From: Lachnospiraceae bacterium
GTDB lineage: Bacteria > Bacillota > Clostridia > Lachnospirales > Lachnospiraceae
Assembly (NCBI GenBank): GCA_022792885.1
Contig: JAAWBX010000036.1
Span: forward strand, 276,597 to 340,596
Direction of reading: 5' to 3'
Length of the DNA: 64,000 nucleotides
Shown one piece after another: positions 62,977 through 64,000 of this stretch (its first letter is position 1; each line of letters starts with the position of its first letter). The position numbers and the translations under genes were made by a program. Under the pieces are notes generated by a model. The model did not search any database, was not told the DNA's origin, and worked only from the letters and a program-made list of their open reading frames with translations.

Positions 62977-63741
62977 TTATGTTGTAATAAACGTATTGTA
63001 ACCCTGCCGCCTGAGTTCCCGCTCCATCCGAACCGCGTTATCCAATTGCGCATACGCGCCCACCTGCACCCGATACAGGCCGTCCTCGTAAATGACATAG
63101 GCCGGAAAACCGGCACGCACCAGCGTATTCAACTGCCGGTTGGCGTTGGCATTATTCTTGTACGCCCCCACCTGCACCCGATACAGTTTCCGCTCCGGCA
63201 CGCTGCCGTCCTCATTGACCACCGCCAGAATCCCGTCGGCGATCCCCTGCGCCAGGGCGTCAAATTCCTCGTCAAACAACGCATTGTCCGATTCCGTATC
63301 GATGAAACCGGCCTCGATCAAAACTGCCGGCATCTTCGTCCGTTTTAAGACCACCAAATTCGGGCGATCCGTGATCCCCCTGTCCTCAAAACCGACTTCG
63401 GTCATCTGAGCCAGGATACTCTCCCCCAGCTCCCTCGCTTCCTCTTTTCCGGGATACACAAGGATTTCGGCGCCCGTTCCCATCCCCGGCCTTGCCGCCG
63501 CGTTCCGATGAAACGACACGAAAAAATCCGCCCCCGAGTTGTTCGCGATCACCGCTTTTTCATACGGCGTATCGTACACGTCCGTCGTCCTTGTATAAAC
63601 GACATCCACACCGTTTTCTTCCAAAATTTCCCCTACCGCCAGGGCCAGATCCAGCGCGTCGTCCTTTTCCTGCCGCCCTTCATAAACGGCTCCCGGATCT
63701 CTTCCTCCGTGTCCCGGATCCAAAGCTACTTTTACTGCCAT
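62977..63741 (-). CDS. N-acetylmuramoyl-L-alanine amidase (Amidase_3) with SPOR domain
   Basis: 254 residues. Amidase_3 zinc site: DPGHGGRDPGAVYEG (His), a Glu in RQEKDDALDLALAVGEIL, FVSFHRNA (His) and the catalytic EAGFIDTESDN. Residues ~185-254 hold a SPOR domain built from two similar units, LYRVQVGAYKNNANANRQL and LYRVQVGAYAQLDNAVRM, which binds denuded glycan strands. No signal peptide is present, as in the B. subtilis mother-cell amidase CwlC, which lyses the mother cell late in sporulation; a similar role is likely (inference). Confidence 0.92.
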   Translation of the reverse strand: MAVKVALDPGHGGRDPGAVYEGRQEKDDALDLALAVGEILEENGVDVVYTRTTDVYDTPYEKAVIANNSGADFFVSFHRNAAARPGMGTGAEILVYPGKEEARELGESILAQMTEVGFEDRGITDRPNLVVLKRTKMPAVLIEAGFIDTESDNALFDEEFDALAQGIADGILAVVNEDGSVPERKLYRVQVGAYKNNANANRQLNTLVRAGFPAYVIYEDGLYRVQVGAYAQLDNAVRMERELRRQGYNTFITT

Positions 63742-63780
63742 ACACTACCCTTTTTACTGTTCTTTTTCTTTATAATATGT

Positions 63781-63812
63781 AAAAAGGAGAAAGCCGTTCT
63801 ATAGCGGCTTTC
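63781..63812 (-). terminator. Terminator of an upstream minus-strand gene
   Basis: Minus strand GAAAGCCG (63805-63812 side) pairs with CGGCTTTC (63789-63796 side), then TCCTTTTT. It lies upstream of the SPOR amidase, so it ends a transcript that enters from beyond 64000. From 63813 to 64000 I see no supported gene. Confidence 0.7.
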
Positions 63813-64000
63813 CATTTATGCTTTCTTTTCCGCGGAAACTACATCCTTTTGTAGATAACCGCGCACAATCCGCGGCATATTCCGATAAAATATGATATTG
63901 TCAATATTGGTTGACACTTTTTTTACAAGGATATCAATGCCTAAGCGGCAGCATCCAGAGATTCATAGTATCTCTGTCGTTTGACCATAGGAGGGAGCCC

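Noticed and set aside
63941..64000. Minus-strand reading frame ending ...RYYESLDAAA at the window edge
   Set aside because: Only 19 codons are visible. The terminator at 63781-63812 supports some upstream minus-strand gene, but its identity cannot be judged; a transposase end is only a guess.
1..64000. CRISPR array, prophage or intact insertion sequence
   Set aside because: No regularly spaced repeats, phage structural genes or complete transposase were found; the only mobile-like feature is the palindromic element.

Overview
The window reads as a chromosomal segment of a spore-forming, Gram-positive clostridial Firmicute, most likely a Lachnospiraceae-type gut anaerobe (inference). The grounds are sporulation genes (spoIIGA, sigE, sigG, a ylmC/ymxH-type gene, a SleC-like cortex-lytic protein, a SpoVD-like PBP), a Firmicutes-type dcw cluster starting at mraZ, Shine-Dalgarno sites close to AGGAGG, sigma-A promoters spaced 16-18 bp, moderate GC, and many anaerobe-type genes (radical SAM KamA family, ferredoxin-like aldo/keto reductase, TRAP transporter, ECF S component). 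There is no rRNA, CRISPR array, prophage or intact insertion sequence. Two tRNAs (Val, Met) lie at 11.7-11.9 kb.

Layout. 1-6.1 kb is a minus-strand run: coaBC, cls, prfC, ylmC/ymxH-like, nrdR, yqeG, efp (cut by the window edge). Divergent coaX and the nearby ECF S component (PanT candidate) make 5-8 kb a coenzyme A block. 7.9-12.9 kb holds an amidase, a hybrid histidine kinase, the tRNAs and a CPBP protease. 13-18 kb has a SleC-like spore protein, an M20 amidohydrolase, a MalY/PatB-type PLP enzyme and a divergent LysR regulator. 17.9-26.3 kb is the most unusual part: an isochorismatase-family hydrolase, a CDF metal exporter and a 1246-residue protein that joins a viroplasmin/RNase H1-N domain, a Clp-type AAA+ module, a receiver-like segment and an FtsH-type AAA+/M41 protease; beside them is a CopA ATPase with a CopZ-like domain fused to its C-terminus and a CsoR-like operator upstream. 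26.5-29.9 kb carries sigG, a lipoprotein, sigE and spoIIGA. 30-43 kb is the dcw cluster (mraZ, rsmH, ftsL, two class B PBPs, mraY, murD, ftsW, murA, ftsQ, ftsZ) with a fourfold MraZ-box operator. 43-49 kb has a DHFR-like gene, ychF, a DUF1292 gene, a transglutaminase surface protein broken by an in-frame amber codon, and an aldo/keto reductase. 49.5-54.9 kb has a TRAP transporter operon with an atypical M24 protein, and a KamA-family radical SAM enzyme. 55-64 kb has a UvrD-like helicase, xpaC-telA, gltX, a PTS_EIIC_2 membrane protein next to niaR, a 199-bp palindromic element and a SPOR-domain amidase.

How the parts work together. Cell-wall synthesis and division (dcw, two amidases) grade into sporulation control: ftsZ is followed by spoIIGA-sigE, whose promoter carries Spo0A-like boxes at the wide spacing known from B. 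subtilis spoIIG. The CoA genes cover pantothenate uptake (inferred), phosphorylation and conversion to phosphopantetheine. The giant protease, the metal exporter and the isochorismatase hydrolase are closely spaced and probably co-transcribed, next to copper export.

Best candidates for new biology: the viroplasmin-Clp-receiver-FtsH fusion; the 199-bp palindromic element and its short motif recurring near promoters; the niaR-linked EIIC-like transporter; and the TRAP-linked M24 protein that has lost most of its metal ligands.
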